Notes under the pieces: model-generated
Told to the model about the DNA's origin: nothing
Database searches by the model: none
What the model saw: only the letters and a program-made list of their open reading frames with translations
Shown: one piece after another, positions 16,772 through 25,788 of the stretch
How positions within the stretch are numbered: the stretch's first letter is position 1
Layout of the letters: the number at the start of each line of letters is the position of its first letter
Origin: Bacteroidales bacterium
Lineage (GTDB): Bacteria > Bacteroidota > Bacteroidia > Bacteroidales > UBA932
NCBI GenBank assembly: GCA_017454265.1
Contig: JAFTDJ010000054.1
Location: 1-58,193, forward strand
Direction of reading: 5' to 3'
Length of the DNA: 58,193 bases
Translations under genes and position numbers: made by a program

Positions 16772-18091
16772 CTAAAAGTCCAGCTTCTCTCCGCGATAGA
16801 AGTCCAGCAATTTGGTCTGGTAAAGGCATTGGTATCGGGCCTGGATATGTTCCGACTCTGCCTTAAGCCAGTTGTTGCGGGCGTCGTTGTAGTCGGCTAT
16901 GCCGGCTTTGCCTACCTTGTATTTCTCCTCCGTGAGATCGTAGTGCACGCGTGCACTCTCTGCGCTCTCCGCGCTGCCGCTGTAGCGCGCCTGGGCGTTC
17001 ACGGCATTGTAATAAGCCTGCTGTATTTCCTTGTAAAGCGTTTTCTTTACATTCTCCAGGGCCAACTGCTGGTTATGGTACTGAATCTCTGCAGAACGCA
17101 CATTGTTGCGGGTACCGAAACGCTGGAAAATGGGGATGCTGAGATTCAGGCCCACGTACTGGCTGAAATTATTGCTGAGCTGATTCCAGAAGCCGTCAGA
17201 GACGATTTTGGAGTTGGTATAGTAGTTGGTACCCAGGCCTCCACTAAGGGAAAGGGATGGAAGATAAGCCCCTTTGGCCTTTGCAATATTGAGCTTGGCG
17301 TAATCCACACCGAGCCGCGCAGATTCCACGGACGGCTTTACCTCCAGCGCCTGGGCGTAAATAGCTTCAGGCTTCATCAACAGGGTCTGATGAACATTCT
17401 CAACATCGGGAGATACCACGGAGAAACCTTCCGGAGATTCTAATTCCAGCAGCTGCGTAAGTTCCAGTATGGAGAGCCTCAGGTTACCGTCGGCCTGGAT
17501 CTCACTCTGGCGGCTCTGTGCCACCGTAGCCTGCTGGGCAGACACTTCCGCCTGGCTGGCTTTGCCGCTTTTCTCCCGCTCCGTTATCTGCTCCAGCAGC
17601 TGCCTGTCGTGAGAGAGTTGCTCGTGCGCAACCCGAAGCAGTTCCTGATTGTAGAGTATCTGCACATAGGCCTGCGCAACAGCCACCCTGATGTCGTCCC
17701 GCGCCCTTTCGAGATCGGCAGTGGCAGCCTCCAGGTTCAGTTTTCCAAGCTTTATATTATTATTGATTTCGAATCCCTGGAATACGGGGACGCTGGCGCC
17801 AAGGCTGAAAGAGGTGGAAGTAGTGTTGGAATTTGAATAGGTGTTGTCTGCCGTGAGGCCTCGCCCGAAAGACAAGTTCTCTGATGCAGAAGCACTTACG
17901 CCCGGTAACCGGCTCATCTGCGCCGTATTCAGTTCCACTTCGCGCTGTTCTACGGTAAGGGCGCTCTGCTTGACGGTGATATTGTGCTCAAGCGCGTAAT
18001 CTATGCACGAGGCCAGACTCCAGGGAGCCTGCTGGGCCTGCGCTGCCGTGCCGAACACAAGCAGCACGGACATTGTAAGCATTCTTTTCAT
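16772..18091 (-). CDS. TolC-family outer membrane efflux protein
   Basis: The protein has 439 residues with a signal peptide (MKRMLTMSVLLVFGTAAQA) and two repeats of the outer-membrane efflux protein fold. Long helical stretches (about 140-210 and 350-430) form the periplasmic tunnel, with beta segments such as TSFSLGASVPVFQGFEI and YVGLNLSIPIFQRFG. It would be the outer-membrane exit duct of the ABC export system encoded just upstream. The start overlaps the adaptor stop (TAATG at 18093-18089), so it is the last gene of a coupled operon. Substrate unknown. Confidence 0.92.
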   Translation of the reverse strand: MKRMLTMSVLLVFGTAAQAQQAPWSLASCIDYALEHNITVKQSALTVEQREVELNTAQMSRLPGVSASASENLSFGRGLTADNTYSNSNTTSTSFSLGASVPVFQGFEINNNIKLGKLNLEAATADLERARDDIRVAVAQAYVQILYNQELLRVAHEQLSHDRQLLEQITEREKSGKASQAEVSAQQATVAQSRQSEIQADGNLRLSILELTQLLELESPEGFSVVSPDVENVHQTLLMKPEAIYAQALEVKPSVESARLGVDYAKLNIAKAKGAYLPSLSLSGGLGTNYYTNSKIVSDGFWNQLSNNFSQYVGLNLSIPIFQRFGTRNNVRSAEIQYHNQQLALENVKKTLYKEIQQAYYNAVNAQARYSGSAESAESARVHYDLTEEKYKVGKAGIADYNDARNNWLKAESEHIQARYQCLYQTKLLDFYRGEKLDF

Positions 18092-19188
18092 TACTTCTTG
18101 TTTGCGTTGATGATACGTGAACCGCGCACGACATCGCCCTGCCGGAGTCCGCTACGGATTTCTATGCTGAGTCCGTCACTGAGGCCCGTCTGTATTGGGG
18201 TACGGACAAAATCATCTCCCTGCTTAACGTACACGAAAGTACTGTCGCCCTGGAACTCAAGCGTACTCTCGGGAATTACAAGAACGCTGTCCGCGTGTTC
18301 CAGGACTATTTCTGCATTTGCGCTGTAGCCGGAGCGTATCATATGGCTCCCGGTGGCCTTCACTGCCGCCTTGATTTCAAACTGGTTGGCGCCGTTGTTT
18401 TCCACCGCCTTGGGAGAAATGTACTCCAGGGACGCCTCGGAGCTGTAGTCGGGCAGGGCCCCGATACTGATGCGCATCGGCATGCCTTCTACCAGGGAGC
18501 CTACCTCGGTCTCGTCTATGTTGCCGTCGAAGATGAGATCAGACATATTGGCGACGGTAGCCACCGTAGTTCCTTCATTGAGGGTGTTGGCCTGGATTAC
18601 AGAGTTTCCCACCTTCACGGGAACGTCCAGGATGAGTCCCGTGATAGTAGAGCGTATGAGGGTGGAGCTACCCGTTGCATTGCTGGAGGAAACGCCGTCG
18701 CGTATCACTTCCAGCGACTCCTGTGCGGCGTTCCTTTCCTCCTGTGCCTGATTGTAGGCCTGAAGCACCTGGTCGTACTCCTCATCGGATACGAGCTTCT
18801 TGTCGTACAGGGCCTTCTCACGCTCCCAGTTGGTCCTGGCCTGCTTGAGGTTGATTTCAGCAAGCCTCACGCGGGACTGGGCGGAACTCAGGGAGTTCAT
18901 GTCGGGGATTACGCGGAGCTTTGCTATCACCTCGCCCTCTTTTACCATCTGCCCGGCTTCCTTGCGGAGTTCGGAAATGATGCCGTTGATCTGGGGCTTG
19001 ATGTTCACCTCGTTGCGCGGCTCTATCTTGCCGGTGACAACAGTCACACGCTGAACGTTTGAAATGTCTGCGGTATGCTCCTGGAACCGTTCTTCTTCCG
19101 GCCGGGAGTTGCGGAACAGGAACACGAATGTACCGATGAACAGCAGCGCAATCAGCGCAAAAATAATGTACTTGATAACCCGTTTCAT
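18091..19188 (-). CDS. Periplasmic adaptor (HlyD/MacA-type membrane fusion protein)
   Basis: The protein has 365 residues: an N-terminal membrane anchor (about 5-25, YIIFALIALLFIGTFVFLF), a lipoyl/barrel-sandwich domain (VTGKIEPRNEVNIKPQINGI), a coiled-coil hairpin (about 85-160, RVRLAEINLKQARTNWEREK), and C-terminal beta-barrel and membrane-proximal domains. It links the inner-membrane ABC complex to the TolC duct. The gene order permease-permease-adaptor-TolC is that of MacAB-TolC-type exporters in Bacteroidetes. Confidence 0.9.
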   Translation of the reverse strand: MKRVIKYIIFALIALLFIGTFVFLFRNSRPEEERFQEHTADISNVQRVTVVTGKIEPRNEVNIKPQINGIISELRKEAGQMVKEGEVIAKLRVIPDMNSLSSAQSRVRLAEINLKQARTNWEREKALYDKKLVSDEEYDQVLQAYNQAQEERNAAQESLEVIRDGVSSSNATGSSTLIRSTITGLILDVPVKVGNSVIQANTLNEGTTVATVANMSDLIFDGNIDETEVGSLVEGMPMRISIGALPDYSSEASLEYISPKAVENNGANQFEIKAAVKATGSHMIRSGYSANAEIVLEHADSVLVIPESTLEFQGDSTFVYVKQGDDFVRTPIQTGLSDGLSIEIRSGLRQGDVVRGSRIINANKK

Positions 19189-19205
19189 TATATTGTATGT
19201 TTTTG

Positions 19206-20465
19206 TTATTCGTCTCTCATTGCATCCACAGGTTTGATGGACATAGCCCTGGATGCGGGGGCAAGTCCGGCTACGACACCGAGCAGGCTCAGAAGCACCG
19301 CTGCGGCTACGGCAGTCCAGAAGCTTATCTGGAATTCAGGATCGGCCTGCACCGAGGCGCCGGCGGTTGCCATGGACACAATCTTCTTGAGCAGTTCCAA
19401 AAGCAGGACCGCAAATACAATCCCGAATGATCCGGCGACGAGCGTAAGGCTTATGCTCTCCATAATTATCTGGCCCAGAATGTCGCGGGGAGTGGCTCCG
19501 ATGGCGCGCCGTATGCCTATCTCGGTAGTGCGCTCCTTCACGGTGACCATCATGATGTTGCTTACGCCTATGACGCCCGCCAATATGGTCCCCAGACCCA
19601 CAAGCCATATGAGGAAGTTGAGCCCGGTGAACAAATTATCCACTATAGCGAATATCTGCTCCGTGTTTATTACAAACATCGCATTGCGGTCGGACGGGTC
19701 GAATTGGTGCTCGCGGGCCATTATGGCACGCATCCGGTCTTCCAGCTGGGAAGACTTGAATCCTTTGCGGGCAGTGGCGCAGAGAAGATCTATGTCGTTG
19801 CCTCGCTGGTACACTTTCTGGGCAATGGGGAGCGGTATCACTATGGCTTCGTCGGCACTGCCGTTGATGTTCATATTGCCCGAGTTGAAATCTACACCGA
19901 CAACCTGATAATACACGGGACCCACCTTTATCATTGTGCCGCAAGGATCTCCTCCCTGAGGGAACAGGCTGGTGTAGATGCGCTTCCCTATTACGCACAC
20001 CTTGCGCCCGTGAAGGACGTCGGACTCGTTTATATAGCGCCCGTAACGAAGCTGCGGCTCTTCTATATTCTGGTAATCAGCATATACGCCCTTGATGTTC
20101 CCGCTTATGGTGTTGGGCCCGAGAACCGCTTCCTGCCCCCAGTTGGATACCATAGGGGTAACGGTTTCAAGCTCCGGCACCATCATTTTCATCCGCTCTA
20201 CGTCGGTGTACGTCATATGCCAGCGACGGCCCTGCTTCATTCCCTTCCAGGGCATCGTAGTACGGTCCGGAATCAGGATACAGGTATTGGTTGCAAAACC
20301 CTGGAAGTTTGCAGAGATAAGTTGCCTGAGCCCCTGGCCGCCCCCCATCAGGAAAAGCAGCATAAAGATACCCCAGAAAACCCCGAAGCCGGTGAGCAGG
20401 CTGCGGCTTTTATTCCGAACCAGGGAGTCCGCAATTTCGCGATATGTGTCAACGTCGAATCTCAT
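19206..20465 (-). CDS. ABC transporter permease, MacB/FtsX family (first of two in coordinates)
   Basis: The protein has 419 residues with the MacB topology: one N-terminal membrane helix (about 25-45), a large periplasmic MacB_PCD domain (about 50-280), then three helices with the FtsX signature (GVIGVSNIMMVTVKERTTEI, GIRRAIGATPRDI). Only the transmembrane part is present; the ATPase is a separate gene. It shares its architecture with the neighbouring permease, and together they could form a heterodimeric complex. Its start overlaps the upstream permease stop by four bases. Confidence 0.92.
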   Translation of the reverse strand: MRFDVDTYREIADSLVRNKSRSLLTGFGVFWGIFMLLFLMGGGQGLRQLISANFQGFATNTCILIPDRTTMPWKGMKQGRRWHMTYTDVERMKMMVPELETVTPMVSNWGQEAVLGPNTISGNIKGVYADYQNIEEPQLRYGRYINESDVLHGRKVCVIGKRIYTSLFPQGGDPCGTMIKVGPVYYQVVGVDFNSGNMNINGSADEAIVIPLPIAQKVYQRGNDIDLLCATARKGFKSSQLEDRMRAIMAREHQFDPSDRNAMFVINTEQIFAIVDNLFTGLNFLIWLVGLGTILAGVIGVSNIMMVTVKERTTEIGIRRAIGATPRDILGQIIMESISLTLVAGSFGIVFAVLLLELLKKIVSMATAGASVQADPEFQISFWTAVAAAVLLSLLGVVAGLAPASRAMSIKPVDAMRDE

Positions 20466-21727
20466 TCCGCCCTAAGTGCTTCAATTGGTCTTACGCCAGC
20501 CGCCTTGCGGGCGGGGAAAAAGCCCGCCAGCGTGCCGGCCACTATCAATACGAGCGTCGCCTCCAGTGCCACGTCCAGGCCTACGCCAGGATTTACCAGC
20601 ATGGCGATTTCCTCGTCCATAATACTCATTTTGGCCTGACCGAGGGTCTTGTCCAGCACTTCGCAGGTAAGCATTCCGAGGAACATCCCTATGTAACCGA
20701 AGAACGCCGTTATGGCCACGCTCTCGGAGATGATGAGTTTGGTTATGCTCCACGGGCTTGCGCCTATGGCCTTTCGCACTCCGAACTCGTGCGTGCGCTC
20801 CTTTACGGTGATAAGCATTATGTTGCTCACACCCACTATACCCCCCAGCAAAGTGAACAGTCCTATTATCCAGAGGGCCGTGCTGAGTATGTTGCGCCCC
20901 TGCTTCATCTGCACGTCCTGATGCGCCCGGTTCCACACCCAGATGGCGCGTTCGTCGTCAGGGGCGGCACGGTGACGGAGGTTGATTACGGACTTATAGT
21001 TCTTCTCGAACTCCTCGTTGTCTTTCTCGGTGTCCAGCCCCTTGGTTGTGAATGTGATGCTGCCCACTTCCTGTCCCTTGCCGTAAACGGTCTTGACGGT
21101 AGTGAAAGGGGCGTAAAGGTCGCGGCTGTTGCGCATCCGGTCAGACTTTGCGATTCCTACGACGCGGAAGGCAAGGTCGCCTACCTTTACGTACTTGCCG
21201 AGCAGGCCAATCGCACTCTCGCCGCTTTCCAGCAGGCCTTGGGCGGTACTTTCCGGTATCACCACCACTTTGCGGCTGTCGGCGATGTCTTTGTCGTTTA
21301 TAAAACGGCCGGCGAGCATTTCCCTCTTTTCCATCATCTGCGCCGCAGGATAGATGCCGTCTATGTACCCGGAAATGGATTTCTTGCCGTAGCAGACGGT
21401 GGCATTCGTCCCCACGGTCGCAGATACGAGTTCAACGTTGTCTACAAACAGTTCCCCTCCGGTAGTCGCAACGTCGCCGTCGTCGAGACGGATACGGCGC
21501 CCCTGCTTGAGACCGTCGTAGGGTTTGGACGTCCACCCGCCGCCTACGCTCACGCTGTTGGTGGCAAAGCCGCCGCCGCCCTGTACGAAGGAATTCATGA
21601 GGCCGTTGCCGGCGCCCAGGAGCACGATCAGCATAAAAATGCCCCACGATACCGCGAAACCTGTGAGAGCCGTACGCAATTTGTTGCGGCGTACGCTTTC
21701 CGCTATTTCGACGAACAAATCTCTCAT
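20462..21727 (-). CDS. ABC transporter permease, MacB/FtsX family (second)
   Basis: The protein has 421 residues with the same topology as its neighbour: an N-terminal helix (about 19-40), a periplasmic domain with a glycine-rich start (GGGGFATNSVSVGGGWTSKP), and three C-terminal helices with GVSNIMLITVKERTHEFGVR and KAIGASPWSI. The conserved cytoplasmic loop (KERTHEFGVRKAIGAS) couples to the ATPase. Four-base overlaps with the ATPase gene upstream and the permease downstream show tight coupling. As in MacB, it would drive mechanotransmission rather than carry substrate across the inner membrane. Confidence 0.92.
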   Translation of the reverse strand: MRDLFVEIAESVRRNKLRTALTGFAVSWGIFMLIVLLGAGNGLMNSFVQGGGGFATNSVSVGGGWTSKPYDGLKQGRRIRLDDGDVATTGGELFVDNVELVSATVGTNATVCYGKKSISGYIDGIYPAAQMMEKREMLAGRFINDKDIADSRKVVVIPESTAQGLLESGESAIGLLGKYVKVGDLAFRVVGIAKSDRMRNSRDLYAPFTTVKTVYGKGQEVGSITFTTKGLDTEKDNEEFEKNYKSVINLRHRAAPDDERAIWVWNRAHQDVQMKQGRNILSTALWIIGLFTLLGGIVGVSNIMLITVKERTHEFGVRKAIGASPWSITKLIISESVAITAFFGYIGMFLGMLTCEVLDKTLGQAKMSIMDEEIAMLVNPGVGLDVALEATLVLIVAGTLAGFFPARKAAGVRPIEALRAE

Positions 21728-22446
21728 TTCATTATGGTCTGTGTGCCGAACATGGAAGAATGATGCTCGCGATTGTCTTCAATACGGCCTATGACGCCGT
21801 CTTTGATATGGACTATCTTGTCTGTACAGTTGGCCACGCCGCTCTCATGCGTGACGACTATTATAGTAACTTTATCCTGGCGGTTGAGCTCGCCCAGCAG
21901 CTGCATCACCTCCTCCGAGGTTTTGGAATCAAGGGCTCCGGTGGGCTCGTCGGCGAGAATAATCTTTGGATTGGTAATCAGGGCCCGGGCAATGGCTACT
22001 CTCTGTTTCTGTCCACCGGACATTTCGTTGGGGTAGTGCCCCGCCCAGCCGGCCAGTCCGAGACGGTCCAGGTACTGCATTGCAAGCTCGTGGCGCTTGC
22101 GGCGGTTTACGCCCTGGTAGAAAAGCGGCAGTTCCACGTTCTCTACCGCTGTCTTGAATCCTATCAGGTTGAAGGACTGGAAGATGAATCCTATCATCTT
22201 GTTGCGGTACGCAGCCGCCTGCTTCTCGCTCAGGTTTTTGATGAGACGCCCGTCGATATGGTACTCGCCGGTATCGTAATTGTCGAGTATTCCGAGAATG
22301 TTGAGAAGCGTGGATTTACCCGATCCCGAGGCTCCCATAATGGATACGAACTCTCCGCTGTCTATGCCAAGGTTTATGCCTTTGAGCACGTGCAGGGGCT
22401 GCCCGTTGTTGTAGGTCTTGTTGACGTCTTTAAGTTCAATCAGCAT
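21724..22446 (-). CDS. ABC transporter ATP-binding protein, MacB/LolD-type
   Basis: The protein has 240 residues with a complete nucleotide-binding domain: Walker [10 protein letters not shown] (about residues 38-46), Q-loop, signature [15 protein letters not shown], Walker [13 protein letters not shown] and the H-loop histidine in VVTHE. The sequence is of the LolD/MacB subgroup that works with FtsX-like permeases. The start is 33 bases after the PspC-family gene, with no obvious separate promoter. Confidence 0.95.
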   Translation of the reverse strand: MLIELKDVNKTYNNGQPLHVLKGINLGIDSGEFVSIMGASGSGKSTLLNILGILDNYDTGEYHIDGRLIKNLSEKQAAAYRNKMIGFIFQSFNLIGFKTAVENVELPLFYQGVNRRKRHELAMQYLDRLGLAGWAGHYPNEMSGGQKQRVAIARALITNPKIILADEPTGALDSKTSEEVMQLLGELNRQDKVTIIVVTHESGVANCTDKIVHIKDGVIGRIEDNREHHSSMFGTQTIMK

Positions 22447-22479
22447 AGCGCAGTTTTTCCCGCAATAATAGTACCAAGG

Positions 22480-23484
22480 TCAAAGAATTTCGGCAGGTGC
22501 CAGCGATGCCAGTAAAACAATCGCAAGCGCCACCAGTGCTATAAGCCAGAGAACGAAGATGACAAGCCCCGGCCGCCAGCTTGGAGCCTTGATGCGGAAG
22601 AGCAGCAGTATGCTGCCGTACAGCATCCCGATGAAGGGCAAAGCATACACTACGGCGGCAAGAATCTGCACCCACATAGTATGCATGACAGGCACCGCCC
22701 AAGGTATCTCTTCTTGAATCTCAACTGTAATTTCATTCATAATGCCGGTCCAGCCGAGCCACTCCCAGCCGAACACGGCCAGGGCGCCGGCAAAGAGGCC
22801 GGAGACAGAAATCACTAGCATAAGAATGCCTGCCAGGACCTCAATTACACGGCCTGCGGTACCCCATACCGGCGCATTTCCTACCTGACGGAGAGCGTCT
22901 CCCACCTCTCCTGCTCCTCTCTCCACGTTGCGGCGTATGTTCTCTACGCTTCCGTCGTCTCCGCGGAGCTCCCAACGCTGGCGCACAGTACGGGCGGCAG
23001 GAATGCATATCCAAAGAATGAGATATATCACAGGTACGCTGAACGAAATGGCGCCGTTCTTGTCTGCAAACCCTATGAAGCCTACGAGCGTAAGCACCAC
23101 AAAAGCGATGCGCAGGATGGCCGGATCGAAGTTGAAGTACGCGCCTATTCCGCTGCAGACTCCCGCCAGTTTCGCCCTTTCCATATCCCGGTAAAGCTTT
23201 TTAGCAGGTTTTTCGGGGGCTGCGCTCTCCGGCTCGTCTTCTGCGATGCGCTCGGGGCGGCCCAGAATGTCGATTATGCCCAATATGGTGCTTTTTTCCA
23301 CCACTCCGCCTTCCGTCGTACGCTCGCGGAGCAGTTCTGCCATACGTTCCTCTATTCCTTCCGTGATTTCGGGGTTGGAATAGTAATCCTCCATGTCTTT
23401 GAGGTAGCGGTCCGTTTCCGCCGCCGCATCGGCATCCAGCGTGAAGACATAGCCGCCTATACTGTATTTTTGTGTCTGTTTCAT
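22480..23484 (-). CDS. PspC-domain membrane protein (long form)
   Basis: The protein has 334 residues. The N-terminal soluble part (about 1-95) resembles the short PspC protein at the start of this operon: a run of acidic helices, then KKLYRDMERAKLAGVCSGIGAYFNFDPAILRIAF, the PspC signature. Four or five more hydrophobic segments follow toward the C-terminus. PspC domains mark envelope-stress systems (phage-shock, LiaRS-like). Placement between padR and an ABC export operon suggests it senses or buffers membrane damage, but its direct role is inference. It overlaps padR by four bases. Confidence 0.88.
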   Translation of the reverse strand: MKQTQKYSIGGYVFTLDADAAAETDRYLKDMEDYYSNPEITEGIEERMAELLRERTTEGGVVEKSTILGIIDILGRPERIAEDEPESAAPEKPAKKLYRDMERAKLAGVCSGIGAYFNFDPAILRIAFVVLTLVGFIGFADKNGAISFSVPVIYLILWICIPAARTVRQRWELRGDDGSVENIRRNVERGAGEVGDALRQVGNAPVWGTAGRVIEVLAGILMLVISVSGLFAGALAVFGWEWLGWTGIMNEITVEIQEEIPWAVPVMHTMWVQILAAVVYALPFIGMLYGSILLLFRIKAPSWRPGLVIFVLWLIALVALAIVLLASLAPAEIL

Positions 23485-23810
23485 TTTTTCAAGGTTTCAA
23501 TTGCGTTTACCATTTCTTGCCATGCGGCATCCATTTCAGAAAGCTGGGCGCGGCCCCTTTCCGTGATGCAGTAGTACTTCCGTGGCGGCCCCTGGGTAGA
23601 TTCTTCCCATCGGTAAGAGAGCAGGCCCTGATTCTTCTGGCGTATAAGAAGGGGGTAAAGAGTACCTTCAACCACAATCATATCGGCCTTCTTAAGTTCG
23701 TCGATGATGCTGGAAGCGTAAGCTTCGTGCTTGTCCAGTATGCACAGGATACAATACTCCAGCACACCTTTGCGCATTTGGGAGCGCACATTGTCTGCAT
23801 TTACTTCCAT
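23481..23810 (-). CDS. PadR-family transcriptional regulator
   Basis: The protein has 109 residues from the ATG at 23810; the frame is open further upstream but that part runs into the preceding gene. It is a compact PadR winged helix: QMRKGVLEYCILCILDKHEAYASSI, then IVVEGTLYPLLIRQKNQGLL with the typical wing SYRWEESTQGPPRKYYCITE and a C-terminal dimer helix. PadR proteins repress export and stress genes and are released by small ligands. Here it sits inside the operon it probably controls, and a 19-bp palindrome overlaps the operon promoter. Confidence 0.92.
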   Translation of the reverse strand: MEVNADNVRSQMRKGVLEYCILCILDKHEAYASSIIDELKKADMIVVEGTLYPLLIRQKNQGLLSYRWEESTQGPPRKYYCITERGRAQLSEMDAAWQEMVNAIETLKK

Positions 23811-23814
23811 ATCG

Positions 23815-24366
23815 CTACTTTTTACTATAGGTGGTGAATTTAGATATATTGCTCGCAGTAGGAGAAAGGCCCCTGAGTTCGCATTTCTGGGCGGGAGTGC
23901 AGGCTTTGGGTACGGCAATCCAAAGGACCAGATAGATCCAGAAACCGGCCGAACCTGCAATAAGGGCAACCAGCATTATGATACGGACAAGGGCAGTGTC
24001 AACGCCAAAGTACAGGGCCAGGCCGGAGCACACGCCCGCAATACGCACGTCATCCGTATCGCGGTAGAGCCTGCGCGCCCCGGGAGAAGCCGGCTCCTGT
24101 TCGGCGGCTGCGCTGCTCCCGTCGGGCATTCCCAGCTGGCCGATTACCCTCTCCACCAGTTCCAGATCGACCACACGGCCGCTTTCCCCTATAGAAGAAT
24201 AAAAGATATCTGCTATACGGGACTCAAGCTCATCCATTACCTCATCCTTCCCCGTCTCCCGTAGATGACTGCGGAAAAGATTGAGGTAAGAATCCAGACG
24301 TGAGTAAGCGTCCTCGTTGATTGTAAAATTCCGGCCTCCGATACCGGCAGAAATCACTTTTTTCAT
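23815..24366 (-). CDS. PspC-domain protein (short form), first gene of the efflux operon
   Basis: The protein has 183 residues. Residues about 1-90 are a soluble helical region similar to the start of the long PspC protein two genes on. They are followed by RRLYRDTDDVRIAGVCSGLALYFGVDTALVRII, a clear PspC domain, and one or two membrane helices (LIAGSAGFWIYLVLWIAVP). The two PspC genes flank padR, a pattern I know from other Bacteroidetes PadR-PspC sets. The promoter and a palindrome lie about 60-95 bases upstream. Confidence 0.9.
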   Translation of the reverse strand: MKKVISAGIGGRNFTINEDAYSRLDSYLNLFRSHLRETGKDEVMDELESRIADIFYSSIGESGRVVDLELVERVIGQLGMPDGSSAAAEQEPASPGARRLYRDTDDVRIAGVCSGLALYFGVDTALVRIIMLVALIAGSAGFWIYLVLWIAVPKACTPAQKCELRGLSPTASNISKFTTYSKK

Positions 24367-24421
24367 AATTCAGAGTATTTTACAAATTTCATTTCTTGGC
24401 TTACCAAGTTATTCCACGCCA

Positions 24422-24453
24422 CAAAGATATAAATTATTTTTAATACTTTGCAA
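24422..24453 (-). promoter_or_regulatory. Promoter of the PspC-PadR-ABC-TolC operon
   Basis: On the minus strand, TTG (24453-24451) and TATCTTTG (24429-24422) are 21 bases apart, matching the Bacteroidetes promoter. The start codon lies about 55 bases downstream. A short hairpin, CTTGG-CTTA-CCAAG (24395-24408), lies in the leader. Confidence 0.65.
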
Positions 24454-24462
24454 TACAAAGTA
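24444..24462. promoter_or_regulatory. Palindrome overlapping the promoter, candidate PadR operator
   Basis: TACTTTGCAATACAAAGTA has perfect 7-bp arms (TACTTTG/CAAAGTA) around a 5-base centre and covers the -33 element of the minus-strand promoter. A dimeric repressor bound here would block it. PadR encoded in the operon is the natural candidate; this is inference from position. Confidence 0.5.
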
Positions 24463-24508
24463 CATAAATTTTCAAAATATTTTTAAATTTGCAGAAAAAC
24501 CATAGCGA

Positions 24509-25477
24509 ATGAAACTCCACCACTTATTCATTATTGCCGCCCTCATGGCCGCAGTTTCCTGCAGCAATCAAGCCTCAGATAACAAGCTCAGGCTGGTGTA
24601 CTGGAACATCCAGAACGGCATGTGGGACGGACAGACAGATGATTACCAGCGTTTCACAGACTGGGTAGCCGCACAGAAGCCCGACGTTTGCGTATGGTGC
24701 GAGGCCCAGCCCATCTACAAGACAGGCACCTACGACAAGTTGGACAATATAGACGAGTGGCGTGCAGACAGCCTCCTCACCGAATTCTGGCTCAGGCTCG
24801 GCGCCCGATACGGCCACAAATACGTTTTTACGGGCGGTCACCGGGACAATTATCCGCAGGTCATCACCTCACGGCTGCCCATAGAGAATGTGGAACGGAT
24901 TACCGGGAACCCCGATACGCTCGTCGCACACGGAGCAGGCTGGGCCAGGATCAAAGTGGCCGGGAAAGACATAAATATCGTTACCCTGCACACCTGGCCC
25001 CACGCCTATGGTTACAACGTGCCGGCCAAAGACCGTGACCGCAGCAAAGCAGCGTTCGAAGGCGACAAGTTCCGCCGCACAGAGATGGAATACATATGCA
25101 AGCATACCGTGCTCGTCTCGCCGGACGCCGGAAACGGGTACTGGATGATGATGGGCGACTTCAACTCCCGTTCCAGGGTTGACAACTGGGTTTACAGATA
25201 TGCCGACGACGACACCAAACTGCTGGTTCACGACTATATCATGTCGGAAACGCCTTATTTGGATATCATACACGAGAAAAACCCCGACAACTTCTACTCC
25301 TCCGTCTGGGGCAAGGCGCGCATAGACTTCGTGTACTGTACTCCGGCACTTGCAGGGTGCGTTGTACAGGCCGACATAATCACCGACGATTACACCCGTC
25401 CCGTCAAGAGCCAGGCTGTCCCCAGCTTCCGCGAGCCCTCCGACCACAGGCCGCTGATAGTGGATTTCGAATTTTAG
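24509..25477 (+). CDS. Endonuclease/exonuclease/phosphatase-family lipoprotein
   Basis: The protein has 322 residues. It starts with a lipoprotein signal (MKLHHLFIIAALMAAVSCSN, cysteine about residue 18). The body is the EEP fold: LVYWNIQNGMWDG near the start, then a metal-binding glutamate in CVWCEAQP, WARIKVAGKDINIVTLHTWP, MMMGDFNSRSR, RIDFVYCTPAL and the final SDHRPLIVDF. The order of Asn, Glu, His, GDFN and SDH is that of the superfamily, so it is probably an active phosphodiesterase or nuclease outside the cytoplasm. A TAAATTTG box lies 17 bases before the ATG. Its substrate is unknown. Confidence 0.88.
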   Translation: MKLHHLFIIAALMAAVSCSNQASDNKLRLVYWNIQNGMWDGQTDDYQRFTDWVAAQKPDVCVWCEAQPIYKTGTYDKLDNIDEWRADSLLTEFWLRLGARYGHKYVFTGGHRDNYPQVITSRLPIENVERITGNPDTLVAHGAGWARIKVAGKDINIVTLHTWPHAYGYNVPAKDRDRSKAAFEGDKFRRTEMEYICKHTVLVSPDAGNGYWMMMGDFNSRSRVDNWVYRYADDDTKLLVHDYIMSETPYLDIIHEKNPDNFYSSVWGKARIDFVYCTPALAGCVVQADIITDDYTRPVKSQAVPSFREPSDHRPLIVDFEF

Positions 25478-25521
25478 CGGCGGTTTCGCCGAGCAAATCG
25501 GCACGTTCGCTGAATAAATCG

Positions 25522-25548
25522 ATGGCGAGCCCTTTTGGGGCCCGCCAT
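25522..25548 (+). terminator. Hairpin after the EEP gene, probable terminator
   Basis: ATGGCGAGCCC pairs with GGGCCCGCCAT over 11 positions with one A-C mismatch and a 5-base loop. It is strong and GC-rich and lies 45 bases after the stop, but lacks a proper T run. Confidence 0.45.
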
Positions 25549-25581
25549 TTGCCATTATACGGGCAACTAACACTCATTTAT

Positions 25582-25728
25582 ATGAAACCAAACCTGACAC
25601 ACAAAGCTTACATTGGCCCGATGTGCTTCCAAGAGGAAGTCCGATGGGCGGAGCTGCTCTGTGACAGTAATTTCGAGAGCAGCGGTTCCCTAGAAACGTT
25701 CGACGGCGTCGAAGACTTCACCTGGTAA
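25582..25728 (+). CDS. 48-residue peptide before the surface protein gene
   Basis: The ATG at 25582 opens a 48-codon ORF beginning MKPNLTHKAYIGPMCFQEEV and ending LETFDGVEDFTW. It has the look of short Bacteroidales peptides of 45-60 residues: a basic N-terminus, K-x-Y-x-x-P, a central L-C-x-S and a C-terminal acidic-aromatic end. No signal peptide is evident. It sits 60 bases before the fimbrillin/beta-helix lipoprotein gene on the same strand and might share its transcript. Function unknown. Confidence 0.5.
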   Translation: MKPNLTHKAYIGPMCFQEEVRWAELLCDSNFESSGSLETFDGVEDFTW

Positions 25729-25788
25729 GACCTTACAAAGTCTTTACATCTACTCTCCCCTATTATTAATTGTTAAAACCGAACCACA

